Shown: positions 44,960 to 53,814 of the stretch, piece by piece
Position numbering within the stretch: position 1 is the first letter of the stretch
Layout: every line of letters begins with the position of its first letter
DNA from: Asticcacaulis benevestitus DSM 16100 = ATCC BAA-896
GTDB taxonomy: Bacteria; Pseudomonadota; Alphaproteobacteria; Caulobacterales; Caulobacteraceae
NCBI RefSeq assembly: GCF_000376105.1
Contig: NZ_AQWM01000014.1
Span: forward strand, 1 to 64,000
DNA: 64,000 nt
Direction: 5' to 3'
The notes under the pieces: model-generated
What the model was told of the DNA's origin: nothing
Seen by the model: only the letters and a program-made list of their open reading frames with translations
The model's database searches: none
Program-made: the position numbers and the translations under genes

Positions 44960-47110
44960 TTACCAGATGCGGACGCGGTCTTCCGGCTTCAGGTAATATT
45001 TTTCACCCGGCTGAACGTTGAAGGCCTTGTACCAGTCGTCGATATTGCGCACCGGCCCGATGACACGGAAAACGGCAGGCGAGTGCGGATCGGTAGCCAC
45101 CTGTTGCTTGACGGCGTCATCGCGGTACTTCGAGCGCCAGACCTGAGCAAAGCCCATGAAGACGCGCTGATCGCCGGTGAAGCCGTCGAGGACGGGTGAA
45201 GGCTTGCCCTTGAGCGACAGGCGGTAGGCGTCGAGACCCAGCAGGTTACCGCCGAGATCGGCGATGTTCTCGCCCATGGTCAGGCCGCCCTGGACATGAA
45301 CACCGGGCAGGGGCTCGAAGGCGTCATACTGCTCGCCGTACTTCTTTGTCTGGGCGTCGAACTTGGCCGAATCCTCGGCGGTCCACCAGCTTTTGAGGAA
45401 GCCGTCGCCGTCATAGTTGCGGCCCTGATCGTCGAAGCCGTGGGTGATTTCGTGGCCGATAACACCGCCGATGCCGCCATAGTTGACGGCCGGATCAGCA
45501 TCCGGATCGAAGAAGGGCGGTTGCAGGATGGCGGCGGGGAAGACGATCTCGTTGCGCGTCGGGGAGTAGTAGGCGTTGACGGTCTGCGGTGTCATGCCCC
45601 ATTCGAGCGGATCGACCGGCTTGTCGATCTTGGCGACGTTGAAGTCCCATTCAAAGGCATTCGAGCGTTCGATATTGCCGAACAGGTCGCCGTCCTTGAT
45701 TGTCAGGGCGGAATAGTCGCGCCACTTGTCAGGGTAGGCGATCTTGACGCCGAACTTGGAGAGTTTCTCCAGCGCCTTTTCCTTGGTGGGGGCGCTCATC
45801 CAGGTCAGGTTCTCGATGCGGATCTTGAGAGCGGCGCGCAGGTCGGCGACAAGGCCTTCCATCTTGGCCTTGGAGTCGGCAGGGAAATATTGCGCCACAT
45901 AGGTGCGGCCGATGGCTTCACCGAGAGCGCCGTCGGTAACGCTGATGGCGCGCTTCCAGCGCGGACGCTGCTCCAGGGCGCCGGAAAGGTCACGCGAGCG
46001 GAACTCCCACTGGGCGGTGGCGAAGCGCTTGGACAGATAAGGCGCGGCCTGATCGATGGTGCGGAAGGCCTCCCAGGCTTTCAGGGTTTCCAGCGGGGTA
46101 TCGGCATAGATCTGGGCGATCTTCGGGAAGGCGGTGTTTTCCGACACGATCAGCTTGCTGGCCTTATCGACGCCGGCGGCCTTGAAGTAGCTGTCCCACT
46201 CAAAAGCCGGGGCGAAGGTCGCCAGTTCGGCGCGAGTCATCGGATTGTAGGTCTTGTTGTCGTCGCGGCGCTCGATCTTGGTCCAGCTCACCTCGGCGAT
46301 CTTGGTTTCCAGCGCCAGGATATCCTTGGCGGTCTGGGCCGGATTGGGGTCGCCGGCCATGGTCAGCATGTTGACGATATAGGCCTCATACTTGGTCTTC
46401 TTGTCGGCGAAGCTGTCCTTGAGGTAGTAGTCGCGGTCGGGCAGGCCGAGACCGGACTGCGCCACGTAGAGCACGTTAACCTGCGGGTTCTTGGCATCGC
46501 CATCGACATAGGCGCCGAAGAAGGCCGCACCGATCATACCGGAGGTCTTGCCCATCCAGGCGGCCATCTCAGCCTTGCTCTTGATGGCCTTGATGGCGGA
46601 CAGCGTCGGGGTGAGCGGCTTGATGTCGAGCGTCTCGATGGTCGCTTCGTCCATCATGGCATTGTAAAGCGCGGCGATCTTGGCATCATCGCCTGTCAGG
46701 CCCTTTTGTGCGGCCAGACCGGTGATCAGAACCTTCATGCGGTTTTCCGACAGTTCGCGCAGTTGCAGGAAGGAGCCATAAGACGTGCGGTCGGCGGGGA
46801 TGACCATGGTCTTAACGGCGGTGCCGTTGACGTAATCGAAGAAGCTGTCGCCCGGCTTGACGCTGGTGTCCATGCCAGCGGTGTCGATGCCCCAGGTGCC
46901 GAACTTCTTGGCGACCGTGTTGGGGGCGGCATCATTGCTGCCGCTTGAGGCGTCTGCGGCCAGCAGGGCGTCGAAGCTTTCAAGCGTTTCCATGCGGCAA
47001 TAGGCATCGATGCAATTGCCAGCTTGGGCGGGGGCAAACGTTAGGGCCAGCCCGGCCAAAGCCTGTGCTGTCAGCGCTGAGGTGGAGGCGAGAATTTTCA
47101 GGAATGTCAT
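44960..47110 (-). CDS. M13 family zinc metallopeptidase, copy 2
   Basis: A 716-residue paralogue of the M13 enzyme at 38289, highly similar over most of its length (for example the identical stretches TPQTVNAYYSPT and IGHEITHGFDDQGR). The zinc site HEITH is near residue 549, and ENIADLGG and the C-terminal DRVRIW are intact. It differs by a longer N-terminus after the signal peptide, containing a Cys pair (GNCIDAYCRMETLES) that may form a disulfide and that copy 1 lacks. A periplasmic oligopeptidase role is likely; the two copies may differ in specificity. It has its own terminator. Confidence 0.93.
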   Translation of the reverse strand: MTFLKILASTSALTAQALAGLALTFAPAQAGNCIDAYCRMETLESFDALLAADASSGSNDAAPNTVAKKFGTWGIDTAGMDTSVKPGDSFFDYVNGTAVKTMVIPADRTSYGSFLQLRELSENRMKVLITGLAAQKGLTGDDAKIAALYNAMMDEATIETLDIKPLTPTLSAIKAIKSKAEMAAWMGKTSGMIGAAFFGAYVDGDAKNPQVNVLYVAQSGLGLPDRDYYLKDSFADKKTKYEAYIVNMLTMAGDPNPAQTAKDILALETKIAEVSWTKIERRDDNKTYNPMTRAELATFAPAFEWDSYFKAAGVDKASKLIVSENTAFPKIAQIYADTPLETLKAWEAFRTIDQAAPYLSKRFATAQWEFRSRDLSGALEQRPRWKRAISVTDGALGEAIGRTYVAQYFPADSKAKMEGLVADLRAALKIRIENLTWMSAPTKEKALEKLSKFGVKIAYPDKWRDYSALTIKDGDLFGNIERSNAFEWDFNVAKIDKPVDPLEWGMTPQTVNAYYSPTRNEIVFPAAILQPPFFDPDADPAVNYGGIGGVIGHEITHGFDDQGRNYDGDGFLKSWWTAEDSAKFDAQTKKYGEQYDAFEPLPGVHVQGGLTMGENIADLGGNLLGLDAYRLSLKGKPSPVLDGFTGDQRVFMGFAQVWRSKYRDDAVKQQVATDPHSPAVFRVIGPVRNIDDWYKAFNVQPGEKYYLKPEDRVRIW

Positions 47111-47311
47111 AGGTCACTTTCCACGCGGCAGGTGTAGGCGCCATGTCGCGATTGATAAAAAAGATACTATTTCGCAACTTATCCACTTTTCGGAAAGTGG
47201 CGCATGAATTTTCCGTAATGTTTCACGAAAAAATGTATTTGAGGGGTTACATAGGATGTCTGGTTCGCCTTATAGGTAATACTCCCCCCTTAAAAGGATA
47301 AGTACCCGAAG

Positions 47312-49198
47312 ATGAACGCATCCGTTGGCCATCCAGTGACCACGATAGCAAAAGAAGCCCTTGCCCCTGTCCTCAATACGGATGCGCAAGGCTATTACAT
47401 CTTCATTATCGTCTTTCTCCTGGCTTCCGCGGTCGTTGTTCCGATCTTTCAGCGCTTTAAGGTTTCAAGTGTTCTGGGTTTTCTTCTCATTGGCGTCCTG
47501 CTTGGGCCCGATGTCATGGGACGACTTGAGAAAATCTGGCCGGCGTTTGATGCCTTCGATGTCATGCGGTCGCACACCGTCCACCAACTCGCCGAACTGG
47601 GCGTCGTCTTTCTTCTCTTCACCATTGGTCTCGAACTGACGTTTGAGCGTCTGAAATCCATGCGGCGCCTTGTGTTCGGCCTGGGTGCGCTTCAGGTCGC
47701 GCTGTGTTCGCTGGCCCTGACCGGCCTGTTCCTGATCATGGGCCAGAGCATCGTGGCCTCAATCGCGCTCGGTATGGCCATCGCCCTGTCGTCCACCGCT
47801 GTGGTCATCCCGGTACTGGCCGATCGCAAGGCGCTGAAAAGCGCTTCGGGCCGCAGTGTCTTCGCCGTTCTGCTGGCGCAGGATATCGCCGTGGCGCCGA
47901 TCATGATCACCGTGGTCATGCTGGCCGGCGGTGCGGCCGGCACGGCCGGTGGCAGTCTGGGCGGATTGCTGGCGCTCATCCCGGCCCTGGTTGGCATGGG
48001 CGTGCTGGTGGTCGGCGGTCGCTGGCTGCTGCGTCCGCTATTTAATACGGTCGCCTTCTCCAATTCGCGTGAGCTTTTCATGGCGGCCTGTCTGCTGTGC
48101 GTGCTCGTGGCCGGGCAGATATCTGTGATGGCGGGGCTGAGCATGGGGCTTGGCGCCTTTGTCGCCGGTGTGCTGCTGGCCGAAACCGAATATCGTCGTG
48201 AAATCGAAAACATGGTCGAGCCCTTCAAAGGCCTGCTGCTCGGCCTGTTCTTCGTGACGGTCGGGGCGCGCCTTGAAATCACCGCCGTGCTCGATCAGCC
48301 AGCGCTTGTGCTGGGTCTGGCGGCAGGCTTGATCCTCATCAAGGCCGCGGTCATCTATCCGGCGGCGCGCCTTTTCGGCATGAACAACCGCAGTGCCATC
48401 GAAACCGCCGCGGTGCTTGGGCCGGCGGGGGAATTCGCCTTCGTCATCATTGATCAGGCCATCGACCACAAGGTGCTGTCGGCCGATCTTGGCCAGACCG
48501 TCATCGTGGCGTCGATCCTGTCGCTGTTCGCCATTCCCTTTCTGGCCGCCGCTGCCGGTCGCTTGTCAAAATCGATCGCCAAGAGTGGTGAAACTGCGAC
48601 CACTGTGGCGCCGGAGACCGTCAGCGAGGCCGATAAGGTCATCGTCGTCGGCTTCGGGCGCGTTGGCGAACTGGTCATCGACATGCTGCGGATGCACCAG
48701 ATCGAGTTCCTGGTCATTGATATCAACCCGCAGGTCACCCAACGTGCCCGTGCCGCCGGTATCGAAGCCTGGTATGGTGACGCCTCCATGCCGGATTTCC
48801 TGCATTCCATCGGTATCGCACGCGCCCGCGCCGTGGTGGTGACGGTGTCAAATCCGGCCTTTACCGACAAGGTGGTGCAGGCGGTGCGCGCCATGCGTGA
48901 GGACGTCCATATCATCGCCCGCGCGCGTGACGCCTCGCACGCTCAGCGCCTGTATCAAATGGGCGCCACCGACGCTGTGCCGGAAACCATCGAGGCGTCT
49001 TTGCAACTGGCGGAAAACACGCTGATCGATCTTGGCGTACCGATGGGGCTGGTGCTGGCGAGTGTCCACGAACGCCGTGATGTCTTCCGCAAGATGTTCG
49101 GTATTCGCAAGCCGGAAGCCATCAAGCCCGATATGCCTTTGGCGGCGGTGGCCCTGGCGATGGCGGAGAACCATGCCGCGGAGAAGCAGGGGTTGTAG
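47312..49198 (+). CDS. Kef-type monovalent cation:proton antiporter (CPA2)
   Basis: A 628-residue transporter. Residues about 25-410 form roughly 12 membrane helices of the CPA2 family, with the transport-core segments SVLGFLLIGVLLGPDV, LFTIGLELTFERL, IALSSTAVVIPVL and VLLAQDIAVAPIM. After a linker, a RCK/TrkA-N domain begins at about residue 443 (KVIVVGFGRVGELVIDML, a G-x-G-x-x-G nucleotide site), followed by FLVIDINPQVTQRARAAGI. It is the KefB/KefC-like layout for potassium efflux and pH balance, though no glutathione-gating subunit (KefF/KefG) is next to it. It converges on tyrA. Confidence 0.92.
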   Translation: MNASVGHPVTTIAKEALAPVLNTDAQGYYIFIIVFLLASAVVVPIFQRFKVSSVLGFLLIGVLLGPDVMGRLEKIWPAFDAFDVMRSHTVHQLAELGVVFLLFTIGLELTFERLKSMRRLVFGLGALQVALCSLALTGLFLIMGQSIVASIALGMAIALSSTAVVIPVLADRKALKSASGRSVFAVLLAQDIAVAPIMITVVMLAGGAAGTAGGSLGGLLALIPALVGMGVLVVGGRWLLRPLFNTVAFSNSRELFMAACLLCVLVAGQISVMAGLSMGLGAFVAGVLLAETEYRREIENMVEPFKGLLLGLFFVTVGARLEITAVLDQPALVLGLAAGLILIKAAVIYPAARLFGMNNRSAIETAAVLGPAGEFAFVIIDQAIDHKVLSADLGQTVIVASILSLFAIPFLAAAAGRLSKSIAKSGETATTVAPETVSEADKVIVVGFGRVGELVIDMLRMHQIEFLVIDINPQVTQRARAAGIEAWYGDASMPDFLHSIGIARARAVVVTVSNPAFTDKVVQAVRAMREDVHIIARARDASHAQRLYQMGATDAVPETIEASLQLAENTLIDLGVPMGLVLASVHERRDVFRKMFGIRKPEAIKPDMPLAAVALAMAENHAAEKQGL

Positions 49199-49203
49199 CC
49201 CTC

Positions 49204-49962
49204 TTACTTCCCGGAATCGTGCGCTTCGAGTCGGTTGCGCAGGGCGTCGATCTCGCTGAAGAAGCGCTTGCGCACTTCGGCGGCGAACGGGTTGTCGCGC
49301 TCAATCGACAGGAACAATTCATCGGAATCGCCCGACACCAGCCCCACGCCCTGCATCATCAGGTCGTAGGAGCGGGTGGTGTGGACGGTGGGCAAAGGCT
49401 CAAGGCCGCTTAAGACCTTGGCGATCAAGTGGGTCAGGCCCTGCACGGCCGCCAGCGCCTTGTCGTGCTGCTCAGGCGTCGCCAGCGACACCTTAAGGTC
49501 CAACGTATTGGCAAAGAATTTAACGATGGTATCGACATGACGGATACGCACCGGACAGACGACGATTTCCAGATCGTGGATGCCCTTGCGCGCCGATTGC
49601 GGCCCAAACAGGGGGTGGGTACACAGGATGGATACGGTCGAGGGCAGGGCATCGACCAGCCATTTGGCCGGCTTCATCTTCACCGAACCGACATCGGCGA
49701 CGAGGCCGTAAGGCTTGACGTGGGGTGCAATCGCTTCAGCCAGGGCCTTCAGGCTGCGGATCGGCGTGGCCAGGACCACGATATCGCAGGCGGCCGCCGT
49801 CGGGAGATCGACACGCGTTACATTGTGGCGGCGGGCATAGCGTTTGGCCTCAGGGCTCGGATCGTGGGCGTAGATGTCGAAATAGGGCGACAGATGCTTT
49901 ACGATCAGGCGGCCAAAGGCGCCCAAGCCAAACAAACCCAAGGTGCGAACTGTCTTGACCAC
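49204..49962 (-). CDS. tyrA: Prephenate/arogenate dehydrogenase
   Basis: An NAD(P)-dependent dehydrogenase of about 252 residues for tyrosine synthesis. The Rossmann motif TLGLFGLGAFGRLI is at the N-terminus, followed by DIVVLATPIRSL, ADVGSVKMKPA and the catalytic histidine region LCTHPLFGPQSARKG. I prefer the GTG at 49962, which has AGG close upstream and puts the Rossmann motif ten residues from the start. A longer frame to 50076, with an ATG at 50031, has no clear site. Whether it prefers prephenate or arogenate cannot be told. It is the third scattered gene of the Phe/Tyr branch in this window. Confidence 0.88.
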   Translation of the reverse strand: MVKTVRTLGLFGLGAFGRLIVKHLSPYFDIYAHDPSPEAKRYARRHNVTRVDLPTAAACDIVVLATPIRSLKALAEAIAPHVKPYGLVADVGSVKMKPAKWLVDALPSTVSILCTHPLFGPQSARKGIHDLEIVVCPVRIRHVDTIVKFFANTLDLKVSLATPEQHDKALAAVQGLTHLIAKVLSGLEPLPTVHTTRSYDLMMQGVGLVSGDSDELFLSIERDNPFAAEVRKRFFSEIDALRNRLEAHDSGK

Positions 49963-50130
49963 GCTGCCTACTCTTCCGTGAGCGCACCAGGGCAGGCCTG
50001 TGCACTGAAATTCAAACAGCGCCGGTAACATAGATGGGCAGTCAAGGCGAGGCGAAAATTCCACGGCTTGCGCCAATGCGGGGGCATTTCATCGTTGAAG
50101 CGAGATTATGCAGATAATTTCACCGGCATC

Positions 50131-50835
50131 TTACCATAAGCCGGAACGTTTTTTCTTGCCCTTGCCGGCCTTGTCGTCGGGCGTCACTTCGCCGGCGATC
50201 TGGGCAGGAGTCTTGGGCATTTCATCGGCTGTGATGAATCCGTCCTCATTGCGATCAAGAATGGTGAAGCGCTGGTTGGTGGCGTTGATCCACTCTTCCC
50301 TCGAGACGCGGAAGTCGAAATTGGCGTCGGCGGCACGCACCGGCTGAGGCTCATCGATCAGCCCGTATTGCGTGGCGCCGATGATCTGTTTGCGATACTT
50401 GCCGCCAGTCGGATCGGGTGAGCCGCCCGCGTCAGGGTCAGGCGCCTGGGCGCGGTTGACCGGTTGCTTGATACGCGGATCGATGCGCTGGATTTCCGGC
50501 GCCACCTGAGTTTCGTAACGCGAATTTTCCGGGCTGTTGATGTATTTGTCGTGGTTGAGGTCAAGTTTGTCAAAGAAGGCCAGGGCGTCGGCCATGAACT
50601 CGTCGTGGCTGATCTTGCCGTCCTTGTCGGTATCGGCCTGCGCCACCCAGGCGCCCACCGGATAGGGCTGGTTGGCCGCCGAACGGAAGGGTTGTCCCGA
50701 GGGCGAGAAGAAGACGTTCTGCGTCAGGCCGATGCCGACATAGCCGCCCGTCTGCGCATTCGCCGCGCCCGTCACTGTGAGGCCGGCAATAAGAACCGTG
50801 AGAAGAGGGCGGATCGGGCGCATGGGGCACATCAT
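50131..50835 (-). CDS. Exported EF-hand calcium-binding protein
   Basis: A 234-residue protein with a signal peptide (RPLLTVLIAGLTVTGAANAQ) and four EF-hand loops in two pairs: DTDKDGKISHDE and DLNHDKYINSPE, then DANFDFRVSREE and DRNEDGFITADE. The first and last are canonical; the second and third have substituted positions. A Pro/Asp-rich linker separates the pairs and the C-terminus is basic (GKGKKKRSG). It probably binds calcium in the periplasm. Starts at 50835 or a few codons later (MRPIRPL). It is divergent from a second EF-hand gene. Confidence 0.85.
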   Translation of the reverse strand: MMCPMRPIRPLLTVLIAGLTVTGAANAQTGGYVGIGLTQNVFFSPSGQPFRSAANQPYPVGAWVAQADTDKDGKISHDEFMADALAFFDKLDLNHDKYINSPENSRYETQVAPEIQRIDPRIKQPVNRAQAPDPDAGGSPDPTGGKYRKQIIGATQYGLIDEPQPVRAADANFDFRVSREEWINATNQRFTILDRNEDGFITADEMPKTPAQIAGEVTPDDKAGKGKKKRSGLW

Positions 50836-51161
50836 TCGGCTGGAGAAGAGACGTGGAATCGGTAGAGTCGTTTTGTGACCAATTTGCGGCCATTTTCAGA
50901 TTAGCGGTGGCGCTTGGGTTAGGCAAGCGGACATCGACGGGCGGAAAAACTTGCCGATGTGTTTTTTCCTACAGTAAATTCGTCTTGTTTTTATGTTGAT
51001 ACTGATATATTCAGGTTAAATTGTTTGCTTATTTGAGTTAAAAATAAGTCGAAATTGTTTCGAAACTGAAATATATATTAAAATAATATATTGTTAATTG
51101 AAATATTTTCTCCTTTATCTTGCTGGCCCTTCGTGTGTCAGCTTTTTTAGGAGAGTCCCTC
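50836..51161. other. AT-rich 326-base intergenic region between EF-hand genes
   Basis: The part from about 50960 to 51120 is strikingly AT-rich for this genome, with runs such as GAAATATATATTAAAATAAT. It must hold the promoters of two divergent EF-hand genes. No protein gene or RNA structure is evident. Such tracts can act as UP elements or as sites for AT-binding nucleoid proteins. Confidence 0.6.
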
Positions 51162-51863
51162 ATGCAAATAGGCAACTCGGCGAGCACATCGCTCACCCAG
51201 CTATTGTCTCAGATGAAGGCGAAGCTGGCTACGGAAACGACCGCGAGTGCGTCCTCATCGACGTCCACCACCAGCAGCAGTTCGGCTTCATCGACCACAA
51301 GTGTCAGCGAAAACGCTGACGTCTTCATCAGTGCCCTGTCCTCGCAGATCATGGAAGGCCTATTGGCTGTCCAGTCGGGTCAATCCGGCCAGTCCGGCGG
51401 TTCAGGTGGTCATCATAAGTCGCCGTCCATGGAGGACATGGACAGCGACGGTGACGGCAGCCTCACCAAGACGGAGATAGAAAGCTTCAGGTCATCGGTC
51501 AGCGGTAACACCGACACCAGCAAGACTGACGAACTCTTCAGCAAGATGGACGCTGACGGCAACGGTTCGGTCACCAAAGACGAGCTGTCGAGCTTCGATG
51601 CCCAGATGGCTGCCAATGGTCCCTCGCAAGGTGGTTCGCAAGGTGCCAATGGACCGCAAGGTGGCCCGCCGCCGGGACCGCCGCCATCGGATAGCAGCGC
51701 GTCATCGTCAACGACCGCTTCCAGCGCCCTCAGCAGCACCAATTCCGCAACGGATATCGCCAGCCTGTTGAAGGAATTGCAAAGCGCGGTTCAGGCCTAT
51801 AGCGCCAACAGCCTGAAAGCCATGGCGTCCGCCAGCTCTTCATCGCTGTCGATTGCGGCATAA
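51162..51863 (+). CDS. Low-complexity EF-hand protein
   Basis: A 233-residue protein without a signal peptide. A Ser/Thr/Ala-rich N-terminal segment (residues 25-50) is followed by a short helix (ADVFISALSSQIMEGLLAV), a Gly/Ser stretch and two EF-hand loops, DMDSDGDGSLTKTE and KMDADGNGSVTKDE, both with canonical acidic positions. Then come a Gly/Pro-rich segment (PQGGPPPGPPPS) and another Ser/Thr-rich tail. The composition resembles exported EF-hand proteins of Alphaproteobacteria whose role is unknown. AGGAGA lies upstream of the ATG at 51162, which decides the start. It could be a type I secretion or flagellum-type cargo, but that is a guess. Confidence 0.75.
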   Translation: MQIGNSASTSLTQLLSQMKAKLATETTASASSSTSTTSSSSASSTTSVSENADVFISALSSQIMEGLLAVQSGQSGQSGGSGGHHKSPSMEDMDSDGDGSLTKTEIESFRSSVSGNTDTSKTDELFSKMDADGNGSVTKDELSSFDAQMAANGPSQGGSQGANGPQGGPPPGPPPSDSSASSSTTASSALSSTNSATDIASLLKELQSAVQAYSANSLKAMASASSSSLSIAA

Positions 51864-51916
51864 AGACTTGAGGGCCGGTTTCGCACCGGCCCGAACCCTT
51901 ATGAAGAGGGAAGACC

Positions 51917-52120
51917 TTAGCGCAGGTGAGGGAAAAATTCGCGCTTCACCGAGGTCCAGATATAGTCGAGAACCAGATAGAAGAACACGGTCTTGACCAT
52001 CTTGATGGTTTCGATGCCGGTGTAATATTGGAAACCGATGCAGAACCACAGCGTGGCGATCATCACCCAACCGGCGATTTCGAGCTTGCGGGGCATCAAC
52101 AGCTTATCGACCAAAGACAT
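51917..52120 (-). CDS. Small membrane protein (67 aa)
   Basis: A 67-residue protein with one long or two short hydrophobic helices (residues 16-33 and 40-53) and a basic C-terminus (SVKREFFPHLR). The start at 52120 has AGGAGAG nine bases upstream; a longer frame to 52204 is less likely. I do not recognise the family. It converges on the low-complexity EF-hand gene and is divergent from the next membrane protein. Confidence 0.6.
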   Translation of the reverse strand: MSLVDKLLMPRKLEIAGWVMIATLWFCIGFQYYTGIETIKMVKTVFFYLVLDYIWTSVKREFFPHLR

Positions 52121-52314
52121 AAACGCGTCTCTCCTACTTATGAGATTCTTACTTTTAGTCCCGCCGGTTTTATAAGCTCTTAACACCGGTTGGGGGTCGG
52201 TCAACCCGAAAAATTCGCTTGAGAAGATATGTGATGATGTGTTTCATCCCTCTCAGCCGCGCTTTATCCCCAAGTGACTGGCGTGGATGGCGGTATCCTT
52301 CCATCTTACCTGCC

Positions 52315-52962
52315 ATGCAAAATCTCCATCATCTCAATACCCTCAGCCATATCGGCGCCGGTGGTCTTGCCCTGCTGCTGGGTCTGCTGCCGCTGCTTTC
52401 CCGCAAAGGCCACCGGCTGCATCGCCTGTCCGGCTGGATGTTCGTCGTGGCCGGCCTTGTGGTGCTGATCTGCGCCATTATCGGCGTCGTCGTCTATCCG
52501 CGGCCGGGGCCGCTGGTCATGGTCAGCCTGTCGGCCAGCTATCAATATCTCAGCGGCTTGCGCGCCCTGCCACGTTTCCGCACCGCGCCGTCGTGGCTGG
52601 ATACCTTGATGGCATTGGCGGCCCTGACCGGCTGTTGCCTGCTGCTCAGCCGCATGGCGAACGGTGAGGCGTCATGGTCGCCGGCGATTGGTTACAGCAC
52701 GCTCGGATTTCTGGCCGTCGTGGCGCTTTACGATCTCAGTCGTATCTTGTGGGTAGCCGCATGGCGGCGGATTCGCGCCATCGATCACGGCCTGAAAATG
52801 ACCGCCACCTACTTCGCCTTTGCCTCAGCCGGGCTCGGCAATCTGGCGCGGGCCTGGCAGCCGTGGAGCCAGATCGGGCCGTCCCTGCTTGGGCTGATTG
52901 TTATGCTCTTGCTTTTAAGCCGCTATATCCGCGACAACAGGCGAAGGGGTACGGAGGATTAA
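52315..52962 (+). CDS. Multi-pass membrane protein (DUF2306-like)
   Basis: A 215-residue protein with about six to seven hydrophobic helices. Histidines near the N-terminus (LHHLNTLSHIGAGGLALLLG), GHRLHRLSGWMFVVAGL and RIRAIDHGLKMTATYF are spaced as in DUF2306-type proteins, where they might bind heme or metal. I place the start at MQNLHHL (52315); no good ribosome-binding site is seen. It ends four bases before the TTG of the LytTR gene, and its last codons contain the GGAGG used by that gene, so the two are co-transcribed. Confidence 0.7.
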   Translation: MQNLHHLNTLSHIGAGGLALLLGLLPLLSRKGHRLHRLSGWMFVVAGLVVLICAIIGVVVYPRPGPLVMVSLSASYQYLSGLRALPRFRTAPSWLDTLMALAALTGCCLLLSRMANGEASWSPAIGYSTLGFLAVVALYDLSRILWVAAWRRIRAIDHGLKMTATYFAFASAGLGNLARAWQPWSQIGPSLLGLIVMLLLLSRYIRDNRRRGTED

Positions 52963-52965
52963 GGT

Positions 52966-53814
52966 TTGCGCGGGAAAGATAATTGGCCATGGGCGTTGTC
53001 GCTGGTCATCTATGTCAGCACGGTGGTCTGCGCCGCCCTGGCCATGATGGCGCTGCGCCATGACGCCGGTCGCGACATCGACGGACTGACCGCGCTTAGC
53101 TGGCAGGGGTTGATCTATACGGCATGGTGGCCGTTTGTCTGGGCGGCCTGGGCAATGGTGCGGCGTTACGACCTGACTGCGCGGCTGATCCTGTGGTTCT
53201 ATCCACTGATCCTTGGCTATACCCTGATCCATGCCTTTTTCGCCGTGCAGGTTGATGCCGGTTTCAGTCACAATGCGCCGCGCCTCGCCAACGGTCTCAA
53301 TCGTCTGCCGGTCGATCTTTTGATCGCCACCGCCATCGCGGCTCTGGTGGCGGCGGTGCACGGTGCGCGCCTCTCGGCTGAGGCCAGGGCAGTGGCCGAT
53401 CTGTTGCGGGAGGCGCTCGATCAGGCGCGTAAAACCGAGGCCTTGCCGCAGCGCTTGCCGGTATCGGTCGGCAACCGCACGCTTCAGGTCGATCCGGCCG
53501 AGGTTGAATGGTGCGCCGCCGCCGGCAACTATGTCGTCATCAATTTCACAGGCACGGACGGCCAGATACGCGAGGGCCAGATACGTGAGGGGCTGATCCG
53601 CGAGACGCTGACCGCTCTGAGTGCGCGCCTCGATCCGGCGGTTTTCGCCCGCGCCCACCGCTCCACCGTGGTCAATCTCGCCCGTGTCCGCGCCACCCAG
53701 ACCTTGCCCGATGGCGGCTGGGTTCTGACCATGGAAAGCGGCGCCGAACTGGTGGTCAGCCGCACCTACCGCGACGCCATCCTCAGCCGTCTGTCACACT
53801 CTCGACCGCTTTAG
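52966..53814 (+). CDS. Membrane-bound LytTR transcriptional regulator
   Basis: A 282-residue protein. The N-terminal half has about four membrane helices (residues 8-28, 45-64, 70-90 and 112-128); a short helix follows, and the C-terminal 100 residues are a LytTR DNA-binding domain (VGNRTLQVDPAEVEWCAAAGNYV, FARAHRSTVVNLARV, VSRTYRD). Inside that domain a 15-base unit is repeated three times in frame, giving GQIRE-GQIRE-GLIRE. The TTG start has GGAGG eight bases upstream. It is coupled to the preceding membrane-protein gene, which may be its sensor partner; LytTR regulators often pair with such proteins. Its stop overlaps the convergent kinase gene by four bases. Confidence 0.87.
   Translation: MRGKDNWPWALSLVIYVSTVVCAALAMMALRHDAGRDIDGLTALSWQGLIYTAWWPFVWAAWAMVRRYDLTARLILWFYPLILGYTLIHAFFAVQVDAGFSHNAPRLANGLNRLPVDLLIATAIAALVAAVHGARLSAEARAVADLLREALDQARKTEALPQRLPVSVGNRTLQVDPAEVEWCAAAGNYVVINFTGTDGQIREGQIREGLIRETLTALSARLDPAVFARAHRSTVVNLARVRATQTLPDGGWVLTMESGAELVVSRTYRDAILSRLSHSRPL

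Noticed and set aside
45296-46948. 550-codon frame antisense to the second M13 peptidase, and a similar one at 39171-40358 in the first
   Set aside because: Both are mirror frames of a codon-biased gene and are preserved in both paralogues only because the coding strand is.
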